A stretch of DNA of 64,000 bases from Pustulibacterium marinum. GTDB lineage: Bacteria > Bacteroidota > Bacteroidia > Flavobacteriales > Flavobacteriaceae. A program made the position numbers and the translations under genes. Shown one piece after another: positions 55,909-64,000 of the stretch. Each line of letters begins with the position of its first letter. Position 1 is the first letter of the stretch. Location of the stretch: positions 577,272 to 641,271 of the forward strand of contig NZ_FPBK01000001.1 in NCBI RefSeq assembly GCF_900116665.1, in the 5' to 3' direction. The notes under the pieces are model-generated. The model ran no database searches. It was not told the origin of the DNA and saw only the letters and a program-made list of their open reading frames with translations.

Positions 55909-57417
55909 ATGAAAAACATCATAAAACATAAAATAGTAGTAGGGGCTTTGGTAGCTTCAGCAATGTTCACAAGTTGTGGAGACGACTTTGTAGAAACAGA
56001 TGCTCCTTACGGAATCAATTCAGAATCGTATTTCTCTAGTCAGGATGATTATTACAATGCCTTGGTAGGTGCGTATGATGTATTACAGTCTACGTATGTA
56101 AATGTAATCATGGGAGAAATAGCCTCAGACAATGCTCATTGTGGAGGAGAAAGTGCTACCGATGTAATTGGTTGGCAACAGGTAGATAGAATGGTGCAAA
56201 CACCAGTAAATGATAATCTAAAGAATGTATGGGACTGGAACTTTGCAGGTGTACAGCGTGCCGCTTTCATTCTGGAAAATAAAGATAAAATAGAATTTGA
56301 AGGAAAAGACCAAATCATTGGAGAGGCGTATTTCTTAAGAGCGTATTTCAATTTTGAATTGGTAAAATGGTTTGGGCCTATTCCTATCAAACCAGAAGGG
56401 CAATTTGTTTCTGGAGACGAAACATCATATCCCAGAGCTACTACAGCAGAGGTATATGCATATATCGAGAGCGATTTAGTAGCAGCAAAAGGAATGGTAA
56501 GTGCTACAGCTCCCGAAGTTGGTAGAGTTACAAAAGGAGCTGTTCAGGCACTATTAGGAAAAGCATATTTGTATCAAGATAAATTTGCAGAGGCAGCAAC
56601 TGAATTGGATGATGTCATTAATTCGGGGATGTATCATCTATACGGAAGTGTAGAGGGCGAAAGCTATTCAAACTTGTTTGAGTACATGGCAGAAAACAGT
56701 GCAGAGTCGGTTTTTGAGGTTCAGTATACAGGTACAGAAGGTGCTGGTTTTGGATGTTTGCAATGTTCAGAAGGTAACGTAGCCGTAGGTTTTAGCGGTA
56801 TTCGTGGGTATTCAGGGCCAACTTTTGAAGGTGGTTATGGGTTTAACCTTCCAACGGAAGAAGCATACAATGCTTTTGATGCAGACGATATGCGTAAAGA
56901 TGTAACCGTTTTAGATATCGAAGCATGGGCAGCAGCCAATCCTTCCGTAGAATACTCCATCGGAAATCAAGATCCGGAAACAGGGCATACAGGATATTAC
57001 AATCGCAAATATTTACCAAGGATTAATGACAATCAGGGAGACGCAAATCTTACGCAACCAAATAACTATAGAGCTATTCGCTTTGCAGATGTATTGTTAA
57101 TGGCAGCAGAAGCTTATAACCGTGGCGGATTGAGTGATGCAACAGCTCAAGAATACATGAATGAAGTAAGAAGAAGAGCTTTTGGTGATGAAAACCATGA
57201 TGTAATTGCAACCGGAAATACATTGACAAATTTAATTTGGAACGAGCGTAGACTGGAACTTATGGGAGAAGGTCACCGTTTCTTTGATTTGGTACGTACC
57301 AATCAGGCGGCTGGAACCATAGACGGATTTACCGCTGGTAAAAACGAAGTATTCCCAATTCCATTACAGGAAATTCAATTCTCTCAGGGTGCCTGGGAAC
57401 AAAACCCTAACTATTAA
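55909..57417 (+). CDS. SusD/RagB-type glycan-binding lipoprotein
   Basis: A 502-residue outer-membrane lipoprotein, lipobox MFTSC with Cys23 followed by GDD, an acidic run consistent with surface export. TPR-like helices (YYNALVGAYDVLQ; GEAYFLRAYFNFELVKWFGPIPI) and the C-terminal SusD motif NLIWNERRLELMGEGHRFFDLVRT are typical. Caps the SusC channel and binds the glycan. Next gene starts 12 bp on. Confidence 0.96.
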   Translation: MKNIIKHKIVVGALVASAMFTSCGDDFVETDAPYGINSESYFSSQDDYYNALVGAYDVLQSTYVNVIMGEIASDNAHCGGESATDVIGWQQVDRMVQTPVNDNLKNVWDWNFAGVQRAAFILENKDKIEFEGKDQIIGEAYFLRAYFNFELVKWFGPIPIKPEGQFVSGDETSYPRATTAEVYAYIESDLVAAKGMVSATAPEVGRVTKGAVQALLGKAYLYQDKFAEAATELDDVINSGMYHLYGSVEGESYSNLFEYMAENSAESVFEVQYTGTEGAGFGCLQCSEGNVAVGFSGIRGYSGPTFEGGYGFNLPTEEAYNAFDADDMRKDVTVLDIEAWAAANPSVEYSIGNQDPETGHTGYYNRKYLPRINDNQGDANLTQPNNYRAIRFADVLLMAAEAYNRGGLSDATAQEYMNEVRRRAFGDENHDVIATGNTLTNLIWNERRLELMGEGHRFFDLVRTNQAAGTIDGFTAGKNEVFPIPLQEIQFSQGAWEQNPNY

Positions 57418-57429
57418 TTGGAAAGTAAT

Positions 57430-58983
57430 ATGAAAAACATAACATATATATGCGCGTTTGTTCTTGCATTGTTTGCCACTTCGTGTAGCGATGATGAAGA
57501 CAATATCGATTTTATCAATGACGTAAATCCGCCAAGCAATATTTCGGCCTTGTTTACCATTACACAGGACAATTCTGGTTTGGTAACCATTGCGCCAAAA
57601 GGAGAAGGCGTGGGAACTTACATGGTTGATTTTGGAGACGGAACTAGTGATGCTGCAGAAGTAGCTGTTGGAAATAGTGTAGAACACTCCTATACAGAAG
57701 GAGTGTACGATGTTACCATTACAGGAGTTGGCGTTACAGGAAAAACAACATCCACGGTAATGCCGTTAACCGTATCGTTCATAGCGCCAGAAAATTTCAT
57801 GGTTAATATTGCTCAAACTACGGGAGATACATTTTCTATAGATGTATCGGCTTCGGCAGATTATGAAACCTATTTTGCTGTTTGGTTTGGAGACGTAGAA
57901 GACGAAGAACCAACTGCTTTTATGGAAGGGGAAACCATTACACATACCTATGCCGCAGTGGGTACATATACGGTAACCGTAGTTGCGTATAGCGGTGGTG
58001 CCGCTACAGTATCTTATACTCAGGAGGTAGTGATTGCCAATCCACTATTATTACCTATCACTTTTGAAAATACAACATTAAGTTATGAGTTCTCTGACTT
58101 TGGAGGTGTAGCTTCGTCAGTGGTAGCAAACCCAGATATTTCAGGAATCAACTTAAGTGCTACAGTAGGTCAATCAATAAAAACTGCTGGTGCCGAAGTT
58201 TGGGGAGGAACCTTATTAACACTAGGAGATCCTATCGATTTCTCAACCAATCAAATGTTCAGAGTAAAAACATGGTCACCAATCGCGGGAGCCACTGTGA
58301 AGTTAAAAGTAGAAAACTTAGCAGATGGAAATATAGCGTATGAAGTAGATCAAACTACAACGGTAGCTAATGAATGGGAATATTTAACCTTTGATTTCTC
58401 TGGAATTGATACAGCACAGGAATATAGCAAAGTGGTTATCTTCTTTGACTTTGGAAACAACGGAGCAGGCGATACCTTCTATTTTGATGATGTGTATTTG
58501 ACAGATGGAGCAGCTCCTAAAATTCTTCCGTTAACCTTTGAGTCTACTACCTTGGATTATGGATATGGTGATTTCGGGAATGCGTATGCATCTAAAGTGG
58601 CAAATCCTGATATGACAGGATTGAATACTTCTGACAACGTAACCAAAGTAACCAAAGTTGTAGGCGCAGAAACCTGGGCGGGTACTGCCATCTTGTTAAC
58701 AGAACCTATTGATTTTACCACCTATCAGAAAGTAAAAGTAAAAGTATGGTCGCCACAAGCAGGCATTCCGGTATTGTTTAAAATGGAGAATGCCAGCAAT
58801 AGCGCTATCGCTACAGAACTTTCAGTAAACACAACCGTATCCAATCAATGGGAAGAATTGGTGTTCGATTTTACAGGGATCGACAACAACAATGCATACC
58901 AGAATGTAGTATTGTTCTTCGATTTTGGAACCGCGGGTACCGGTACTGATTATTATTTTGATGATGTTGAACTTACAAACTAA
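57430..58983 (+). CDS. PKD-domain surface glycan-binding lipoprotein with duplicated C-terminal module
   Basis: A 517-residue lipoprotein from ATG 57430: lipobox ATSC (Cys19) followed by SDDEDN, a strong Bacteroidota surface-export signal. Two PKD-like domains at about 28-115 (YMVDFGDGTS) and 118-203. Two tandem modules of about 150 residues follow at about 206-357 and 365-517. Each starts LP(I/L)TFE.TTL.Y.(Y/F) and ends FFDFG...G..YYFDDV.LT. They resemble a jelly-roll carbohydrate-binding module. Position after susD is that of a SusE/F or SGBP protein. No catalytic residues recognised. Confidence 0.82.
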   Translation: MKNITYICAFVLALFATSCSDDEDNIDFINDVNPPSNISALFTITQDNSGLVTIAPKGEGVGTYMVDFGDGTSDAAEVAVGNSVEHSYTEGVYDVTITGVGVTGKTTSTVMPLTVSFIAPENFMVNIAQTTGDTFSIDVSASADYETYFAVWFGDVEDEEPTAFMEGETITHTYAAVGTYTVTVVAYSGGAATVSYTQEVVIANPLLLPITFENTTLSYEFSDFGGVASSVVANPDISGINLSATVGQSIKTAGAEVWGGTLLTLGDPIDFSTNQMFRVKTWSPIAGATVKLKVENLADGNIAYEVDQTTTVANEWEYLTFDFSGIDTAQEYSKVVIFFDFGNNGAGDTFYFDDVYLTDGAAPKILPLTFESTTLDYGYGDFGNAYASKVANPDMTGLNTSDNVTKVTKVVGAETWAGTAILLTEPIDFTTYQKVKVKVWSPQAGIPVLFKMENASNSAIATELSVNTTVSNQWEELVFDFTGIDNNNAYQNVVLFFDFGTAGTGTDYYFDDVELTN

Positions 58984-58990
58984 AACAAAC

Positions 58991-60643
58991 ATGAAAAAGA
59001 TATTCGCAGGAATAGGAGTGGTATTGACTATTTGTTTAGCGGCCATTTCTTGTCAGGATGACGACCAGACTTTTGGAGACATCGTGGCACCCACTAATAT
59101 AGAGATCGGCTACGAGATTGTTGGAGTCGATGCAGAAAACGAATACGGCGATGGTTCCGGTACGGTTAACTTTACCGTAACAGCAGACAATGCATCTAGC
59201 TATAAAGTAATGTATTCAGACGGTACTTCGGCAAGTGTGCCAAGTGGTGTGTTTACAAAACAGTTTACCAAAAATGGAGTAAATACCTATACTGTTACAG
59301 TTATAGCATACGGTACAGGTGGATCGGCTTCTAATACATCAACGGAAGTAAAGGTGTTTAGTGACTTCTCAGATCCTGAAGCATTACAGTTGTTAACAGG
59401 TGGTTCTTCTAAAGTATGGTACTGGGCGGCAGCTACACCTGGGCATTTAGGGGTAGGACCGAATAACGATGATTTGGCGAGCAATTATCAACCTACCTAT
59501 TATGCAGCAACTCCGTATGAAAAAGCGGGTTCTGCAGACAGCAACTGTTTGTATGAAAATGAATTGACCTTTATGTTAGATGGCGAAACCTTAACCTATA
59601 CCTTGGATAATGGCGGAAGAACTTTCTTCAACGTTGCATACGAAGGTGTTGTAGGAGGTAGTGCTGGTCAAGATATGTGTTATGACTACGATACGTCTGG
59701 TGAACGCGTGGTAACTCTTTCTCCATCCAATTCATTGGTAGCGGCAGAAAATACAAGAGGAACTAGTATGACCTTCTCAGATAATGGGTTTATGGGGTAT
59801 TATATTGGAACCAGTACCTATGAAATTCTTTCTTTGGAAAGCAACAAAATGGTGGTAAGAGCCATTCCGGGTAGCGACCCTTCATTGGCATGGTATCACA
59901 CCTTTACAACCAATCCACCAGATCAGGGAGAAGATGATACAGATTATACCAACCTAGTTTGGTCAGATGAATTTGATGTAGATGGAGCACCAAATGCAGA
60001 CAATTGGTCTTACAACTTAGGAACAGGCGATAGTGGCTGGGGTAACAACGAGCAGCAATACTATACAGATGATTCTGACAATATTAGTGTTGCAGATGGC
60101 GTATTAAAGATCACTGCTAAAGCAGAAAGTTTTATGGGATCTAACTATACTTCAGCGCGTATTGTTTCAGAAAACAAGTTCGATTTTACCTACGGAAAAG
60201 TAGAATTTAGAGCGAAGCTACCGCAAGGAGCAGGAACATGGCCGGCATTGTGGATGTTAGGATCAGATTATGCTACCAATACCTGGCCGGGTTGTGGTGA
60301 GATTGACGTGATGGAGCATGTAGGAAACGATCAAAATACCATTCATGGTACGTTACACTATCCTGGAAACTCTGGCGGTAATGCCAATACAGGTAGTACT
60401 ACAGTATCCGATGCTTCCGAAGCTTTCCATGTATACAGCGTTATTTGGAGTCCAGATAGTATTCGCTTCTTTGTAGATGATCAGGAAGCGTTTCACACGG
60501 TGGCCAATTCAGATGCGTTACCGTTCAATAGTGATTTCTTTATCATCATGAACGTGGCTATGGGAGGTAACTTTGGTGGAGATATAGATCCTGCCTTTAC
60601 AGAATCTTCTATGGAGGTAGACTATGTACGTGTATATCAATAA
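58991..60643 (+). CDS. GH16 family beta-glucanase lipoprotein (laminarinase-like)
   Basis: A 550-residue lipoprotein, Cys21 followed by QDDDQ, thus probably on the cell surface. PKD-like domain at about 30-118. A middle domain of unknown fold (about 119-310) contains LTGGSSKVWYWAAATPGHLG. GH16 catalytic domain at about 318-550 with WSDEFDVDGAPNADNW and the active site E437-I-D439-V-M-E442. The extra Met in ExDxxE is typical of laminarinases (beta-1,3-glucanases). Starts 7 bp after the preceding stop. Initial endo-cleavage of laminarin at the surface is the inferred role. Confidence 0.93.
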   Translation: MKKIFAGIGVVLTICLAAISCQDDDQTFGDIVAPTNIEIGYEIVGVDAENEYGDGSGTVNFTVTADNASSYKVMYSDGTSASVPSGVFTKQFTKNGVNTYTVTVIAYGTGGSASNTSTEVKVFSDFSDPEALQLLTGGSSKVWYWAAATPGHLGVGPNNDDLASNYQPTYYAATPYEKAGSADSNCLYENELTFMLDGETLTYTLDNGGRTFFNVAYEGVVGGSAGQDMCYDYDTSGERVVTLSPSNSLVAAENTRGTSMTFSDNGFMGYYIGTSTYEILSLESNKMVVRAIPGSDPSLAWYHTFTTNPPDQGEDDTDYTNLVWSDEFDVDGAPNADNWSYNLGTGDSGWGNNEQQYYTDDSDNISVADGVLKITAKAESFMGSNYTSARIVSENKFDFTYGKVEFRAKLPQGAGTWPALWMLGSDYATNTWPGCGEIDVMEHVGNDQNTIHGTLHYPGNSGGNANTGSTTVSDASEAFHVYSVIWSPDSIRFFVDDQEAFHTVANSDALPFNSDFFIIMNVAMGGNFGGDIDPAFTESSMEVDYVRVYQ

Positions 60644-60679
60644 AATGTAGTGTGTTTAGTGAGTTATATTCAATAAGAC

Positions 60680-60714
60680 AGCGCTTCCCGAAGATTTTTC
60701 GGGAGCGCTTCTTT
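60680..60714 (+). terminator. Hairpin between the lipoprotein GH16 and GH3 genes
   Basis: AGCGCTTCCCGAA pairs with TTCGGGAGCGCT (one bulged A) around a short loop, followed only by CTTTG. The weak T-run suggests partial termination or mRNA 3'-end protection rather than a full stop. Confidence 0.5.
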
Positions 60715-60746
60715 GTACCACTACATGCCTTAAAAAGACAATCAAG

Positions 60747-63023
60747 ATGAAAAAAAATAGTATCACACTGTTGTTGCTGGCTTTGATGGCCACGGGTGTA
60801 AAAGCACAACTATCCAACGTTGCAAGTGAAATTGCCATCGAGTCTAAAGTAGACTCGGTACTTTCTTTGATGACGCTAGATGAAAAAGTAGGTCAATTAG
60901 TGCAGTACAGTGCTAGTTGGGATGTAACCGGACCTGCTACCGGAGGAAATGAGCGCAAGCGCGAAAACCTAAAGAAGGGATTGGTAGGTTCTATGCTGAA
61001 TGTAACTGGGGTAAAAGCTACCCGCGAGGCTCAGCGTTTAAATATGGAGCATTCACGTATCAAGATTCCTTTGCTTTTTGGGTACGATGTGATCCATGGC
61101 TACAAGACCATGTATCCGGTGCCGCTAGGCGAAAGTGCTAGTTGGGATTTAGACTTGATGGAACGTACAGCACGCGCAGCGGCAAGAGAATCTGCAGCAG
61201 CCGGAATCGGTTGGACGTTTGCACCCATGGTAGATGTTTCCAGAGATGCCCGTTGGGGACGTATCATGGAAGGCGCGGGTGAAGATCCGTATTTGGTATC
61301 TAAAATAGGAGTTGCACGCGTTAAAGGATTTCAGGGGACGGATTATACTAACCCTACGTCTATTGCGGCTTGTGCCAAGCACTTTGCAGGCTATGGATTT
61401 GCAGAAGCAGGGCGCGATTACAATACGGTAAATATTGGGATGAACGAACTGAACAATACCATCTTACCTCCGTTCAAAGCAGCGGCCGATGCAGGGGCTT
61501 TAACCTTTATGAACTCTTTCAATGAGATTGACGGATTGCCTTCTACCGCAAACCCATACTTGCAGCGTACCTTGTTAAAAGGTGCCTGGAACTGGAAAGG
61601 ATTGATGGTATCTGACTGGGGATCTATTTCAGAAATGATTCCTCATGGGTATGCCAAAGATTTAAAAGAAGCAGCATACCTAGCGATTCAGGCAGGGAGC
61701 GATATGGATATGGAAGGCAATGCCTACGAGTCTAGCTTGGCAGCATTGGTACAAGAAGGTCGCGTGGATCAGGAATTGGTAGACGATGCTGTGCGCAGAG
61801 TGCTACGCGTAAAGTTCCAATTAGGCTTGTTTGAGGATCCCTACAAGTATTGTGATGAAGAAGCAGAAAAAACGGAGCTTTATTCCAAAGCCAATCAAGC
61901 ATTAGCCTTGGAAGCTGGTAAAAAGTCCATCGTTTTATTAAAGAACGAAGGGAATGTATTGCCAATCCAAAAATCAGTAAAACATATTGCAGTGATTGGT
62001 CCGTTAGCAGATGACAAAGACAGTCCGTTAGGAAACTGGAGAGCACAGGCAGAAGCCAATTCAGCAGTATCTGTGTTAGAAGGAATCAAAAATTACGCAG
62101 GGAAAGGAGTAAAAGTAACCTATGCGAAAGGAGCTGATTTATCTACCGGAGATCGTTCGTTCTTAAAACATATGACCTTTAATGAAGATGATACCAGTGG
62201 CTTTGCCGATGCAGTGAAAAAAGCAAAAGCAGCAGACTTGGTGATCTTAGTGGTTGGAGAAGATGCATTTCAATCTGGGGAAGGCCGTAGCCAAACCGAT
62301 GTTGGGTTTGCAGGTGTACAAGATGAACTGATACAAAAGGTTTACGAAGCCAATCCAAATGTGGTGATGGTGCTGATGAACGGTCGTCCTATGGATATCA
62401 GTTGGAGTGCAGAACACCTACCTGCTATTGTAGACAGTTGGTTGCTAGGGGCACAACATGGAAATGCAGTGGCTGAGGTATTGTTTGGTAACTACAATCC
62501 ATCAGGTAAATTGCCGGTATCTTTTCCTAGAAACGTAGGGCAGGAGCCGTTATATTACAATCAAAAGAGTACGGGAAGACCATCGGAAATTGCCGAGGTT
62601 ACCTATTCGCACTACATTGATAGCCGAAGAGATGCGTTGTATCCATTCGGGTTTGGATTAAGCTATACTACGTTTACTTATAGCGATGTAACGCTCAGTG
62701 CAGACAGCTTTCAGAAAGGTGGCGCTATTACGGCAAGCGTAACGGTAACCAATACTGGTAAAGTGGCAGGGGAGGAAGTAGTGCAATTGTACGTGCGTGA
62801 CTTGTTTGCGAGTTTAACCCGACCTATCAAAGAGTTGAAAGGTTTCCAAAAAATACAATTAAAAGCAGGCGAAAGCAAAACGGTAAGCTTTACCATTGAT
62901 GAAGAGCTGTTAACATTCTACACAGCAAAACAAAGATGGGAAGCCGAGCCGGGAGACTTCAAACTGATGATTTCAGGAGATTCTTCAGGGATGCCAGAAA
63001 CGCTATTCACGCTTAAGAACTAA
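60747..63023 (+). CDS. GH3 family beta-glucosidase (BglX-like)
   Basis: A 758-residue periplasmic enzyme with signal peptide MKKNSITLLLLALMATGVKA. N-terminal TIM barrel with KHFAGYG and nucleophile D290 in MVSDWGSI; C-terminal sandwich with GEDAFQSGEGRSQTDVGF; fibronectin III-like domain from about 660 (VTVTNTGKVAGEEVVQLYV). Length and domain order are those of BglX. It would release glucose from oligomers imported by SusC. 6 bp before the last GH16. Confidence 0.95.
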   Translation: MKKNSITLLLLALMATGVKAQLSNVASEIAIESKVDSVLSLMTLDEKVGQLVQYSASWDVTGPATGGNERKRENLKKGLVGSMLNVTGVKATREAQRLNMEHSRIKIPLLFGYDVIHGYKTMYPVPLGESASWDLDLMERTARAAARESAAAGIGWTFAPMVDVSRDARWGRIMEGAGEDPYLVSKIGVARVKGFQGTDYTNPTSIAACAKHFAGYGFAEAGRDYNTVNIGMNELNNTILPPFKAAADAGALTFMNSFNEIDGLPSTANPYLQRTLLKGAWNWKGLMVSDWGSISEMIPHGYAKDLKEAAYLAIQAGSDMDMEGNAYESSLAALVQEGRVDQELVDDAVRRVLRVKFQLGLFEDPYKYCDEEAEKTELYSKANQALALEAGKKSIVLLKNEGNVLPIQKSVKHIAVIGPLADDKDSPLGNWRAQAEANSAVSVLEGIKNYAGKGVKVTYAKGADLSTGDRSFLKHMTFNEDDTSGFADAVKKAKAADLVILVVGEDAFQSGEGRSQTDVGFAGVQDELIQKVYEANPNVVMVLMNGRPMDISWSAEHLPAIVDSWLLGAQHGNAVAEVLFGNYNPSGKLPVSFPRNVGQEPLYYNQKSTGRPSEIAEVTYSHYIDSRRDALYPFGFGLSYTTFTYSDVTLSADSFQKGGAITASVTVTNTGKVAGEEVVQLYVRDLFASLTRPIKELKGFQKIQLKAGESKTVSFTIDEELLTFYTAKQRWEAEPGDFKLMISGDSSGMPETLFTLKN

Positions 63024-63029
63024 AAAGAT

Positions 63030-63803
63030 ATGAAACAGCTAGTAGTAGCAGTCATCTGTCTAAGTATGTTCAGTACTTCACTTTTCGCCCAAAAGAAAGG
63101 AAAGCAATTGGTGTGGGAAGAGAACTTTACAGCAGCTACTTTAAATGATGAAGATTGGAATTTTGAGTTAGGCGATGGTTGCCCAAACATTTGTGGATGG
63201 GGAAACAATGAGCGCCAAGTGTATACCCAAGAGAACCACGAACTGAAGGATGGTCAATTGATCATCACTGCAAAGAAAGAGGGTGACCTTTATACTTCTA
63301 CCCGAATTACGACACAAGGGAAGCAGGAGTTTCAATATGGATATATCGAAATCAAAGCGAAGCTACCTACGGGACAAGGCATTTGGCCGGCATTCTGGAT
63401 GTTGGGAAGCAACATTACCGAAAAAGGATGGCCGTGGAGTGGCGAGATTGATATTTTGGAGTATGTAGGCAAAGAACCGCATATGGTGTACACGTCTTTA
63501 CATACGCAAGACAGCCATGGAGAAACGATCAATAGTAAAAAGACGGCTTTTGAAAATATAGAAGAAGGCTATCACACTTTTGCGATTGATTGGGATGCCG
63601 AGCGTATCATCTTTTTTGTAGATGAACAACCTGTATACACCTTCGCTCCCGAAAACAAAACCGAAGCGGTATGGCCGTTTGACCAACCGTTTTACATATT
63701 GGTGAATATGGCCATAGGAGGCAACTTTGGAGGCCCGGAAGTAGATGATACCATCTTCCCACAACAATATAGTATCGATTACATTAAAGTGTATCAATAC
63801 TAG
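63030..63803 (+). CDS. GH16 family beta-glucanase (secreted, single domain)
   Basis: A 257-residue enzyme with an ordinary signal peptide (ICLSMFSTSLFAQ), no lipobox. Almost only the GH16 domain: WEENFTAATLNDEDWNFE, then the active site E139-I-D141-I-L-E144 (ExDxxE with extra residue), and NMAIGGNFGGPEVDD at the end. Paralogous in catalytic domain to the lipoprotein GH16, but without PKD parts; probably periplasmic and acting on shorter beta-1,3-glucan oligomers. Last gene of the locus. Confidence 0.94.
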   Translation: MKQLVVAVICLSMFSTSLFAQKKGKQLVWEENFTAATLNDEDWNFELGDGCPNICGWGNNERQVYTQENHELKDGQLIITAKKEGDLYTSTRITTQGKQEFQYGYIEIKAKLPTGQGIWPAFWMLGSNITEKGWPWSGEIDILEYVGKEPHMVYTSLHTQDSHGETINSKKTAFENIEEGYHTFAIDWDAERIIFFVDEQPVYTFAPENKTEAVWPFDQPFYILVNMAIGGNFGGPEVDDTIFPQQYSIDYIKVYQY

Positions 63804-63820
63804 ATAGTTCTTGTGATTCA

Positions 63821-63845
63821 AACCGCCTTCGGGCGGTTTTTTTTT
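63821..63845 (+). terminator. Terminator of the laminarin locus
   Basis: A perfect stem AACCGCC / GGCGGTT with the stable loop TTCG, ending in nine T's, 17 bp after the GH16 stop codon. Confidence 0.92.
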
Positions 63846-63859
63846 GTGGATACTATAAA

Positions 63860-64000
63860 GCATCTAGGTGGCTGAGTGATTTACGTAGTGCAACGTAGTA
63901 AATTGTACCGAAGCCCCGATATGTAGTAGTAATGCCCCTGCACTTCGGTACACTTTTCAATCCTTTACTTCGTAGTATTGAAAACCACTCAGTGACCTGC
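63860..64000. repeat. Long imperfect palindrome reaching the window edge
   Basis: Outer arms AGGTGGCTGAGTG (63866-63878) and CACTCAGTGACCT (63986-63998) match at 11 of 13 positions. Inner arms TGTACCGAAG (63904-63913) and CTTCGGTACA (63943-63952) are perfect around a 29-nt loop. Between them lie partly pairing AT-rich segments and a duplicated ACGTAGT (63883-63899). No open frame. It may continue beyond the window. Confidence 0.7.

Noticed and set aside
58925..58990. Upstream extension of the lipoprotein GH16 frame into the preceding gene
   Set aside because: It overlaps the SGBP coding sequence; the ATG at 58991 gives a perfect lipoprotein signal.
63883..63899. ACGTAGT-GCA-ACGTAGT as a transcription-factor direct repeat
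   Set aside because: It lies within the long palindrome downstream of a terminator, where no gene start is visible, so it is better treated as part of that structure.

Overview
The window reads as chromosome of a marine member of the Flavobacteriaceae (Bacteroidota). Supporting this are the TAnnTTTG -7 promoter boxes, genes without Shine-Dalgarno sequences, a SusC/SusD pair with a laminarin-type set of glycoside hydrolases, a very large cell-surface protein with a type IX secretion-like tail, BlaI/M56 regulation, and many four-base ATGA overlaps. No insertion sequence, phage, CRISPR array or rRNA operon was seen.

Layout. 1-6.8 kb: the 3' part of an RND efflux permease gene with a PII-like protein and a DUF2892 membrane protein, two YeeE/YedE sulfur-transport half-proteins, a DUF456 membrane protein, an MscS-type channel and recX. 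6.8-12.6 kb: one giant secreted multi-domain protein. 12.6-17.4 kb: an M56 peptidase/BlaI pair under a triple operator, an M20 dipeptidase, tRNA-Leu(TAG) and an alpha/beta hydrolase. 17.6-21.7 kb: a sulfate-activation operon (cysQ, DUF2061, cysC, cysD, cysN) with no reductive genes. 21.7-23.6 kb: a mostly non-coding stretch around an HU-family gene, with a decayed duplication of the HU gene's 3' flank.

23.6-45.7 kb: a Wzx/Wzy-type capsule or exopolysaccharide locus. The left flank holds sugar-nucleotide genes (UDP-glucose dehydrogenase, GDP-fucose synthase, GDP-mannose dehydratase) interrupted by repeats and a four-helix-bundle gene. The centre is a very AT-rich variable core: flippase, UDP-GlcA 4-epimerase, glycosyltransferases of GT2, GT4, GT10 and possibly GT-D type, three acyltransferases, a polymerase candidate, and two proteins of unclear role. 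The right flank holds the export lipoprotein (Wza), the tyrosine kinase (Wzc) and UDP-xylose synthase. The gene set predicts a polymer containing fucose, uronic acids and perhaps xylose, with acyl decoration. No priming sugar-phosphate transferase is present, so that step must be encoded elsewhere.

45.7-49.7 kb: an unknown protein, a tandem pair of secreted C1q-like proteins, and initiator tRNA-Met. 49.8-63.8 kb: a polysaccharide utilization locus very probably for laminarin (beta-1,3-glucan): membrane-anchored propeller/HTH regulator, SusC, SusD, a PKD surface glycan-binding protein with a duplicated C-terminal module, lipoprotein GH16, GH3 and a second GH16, closed by a strong terminator. 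The last 140 bases form a long imperfect palindrome that reaches the window edge.
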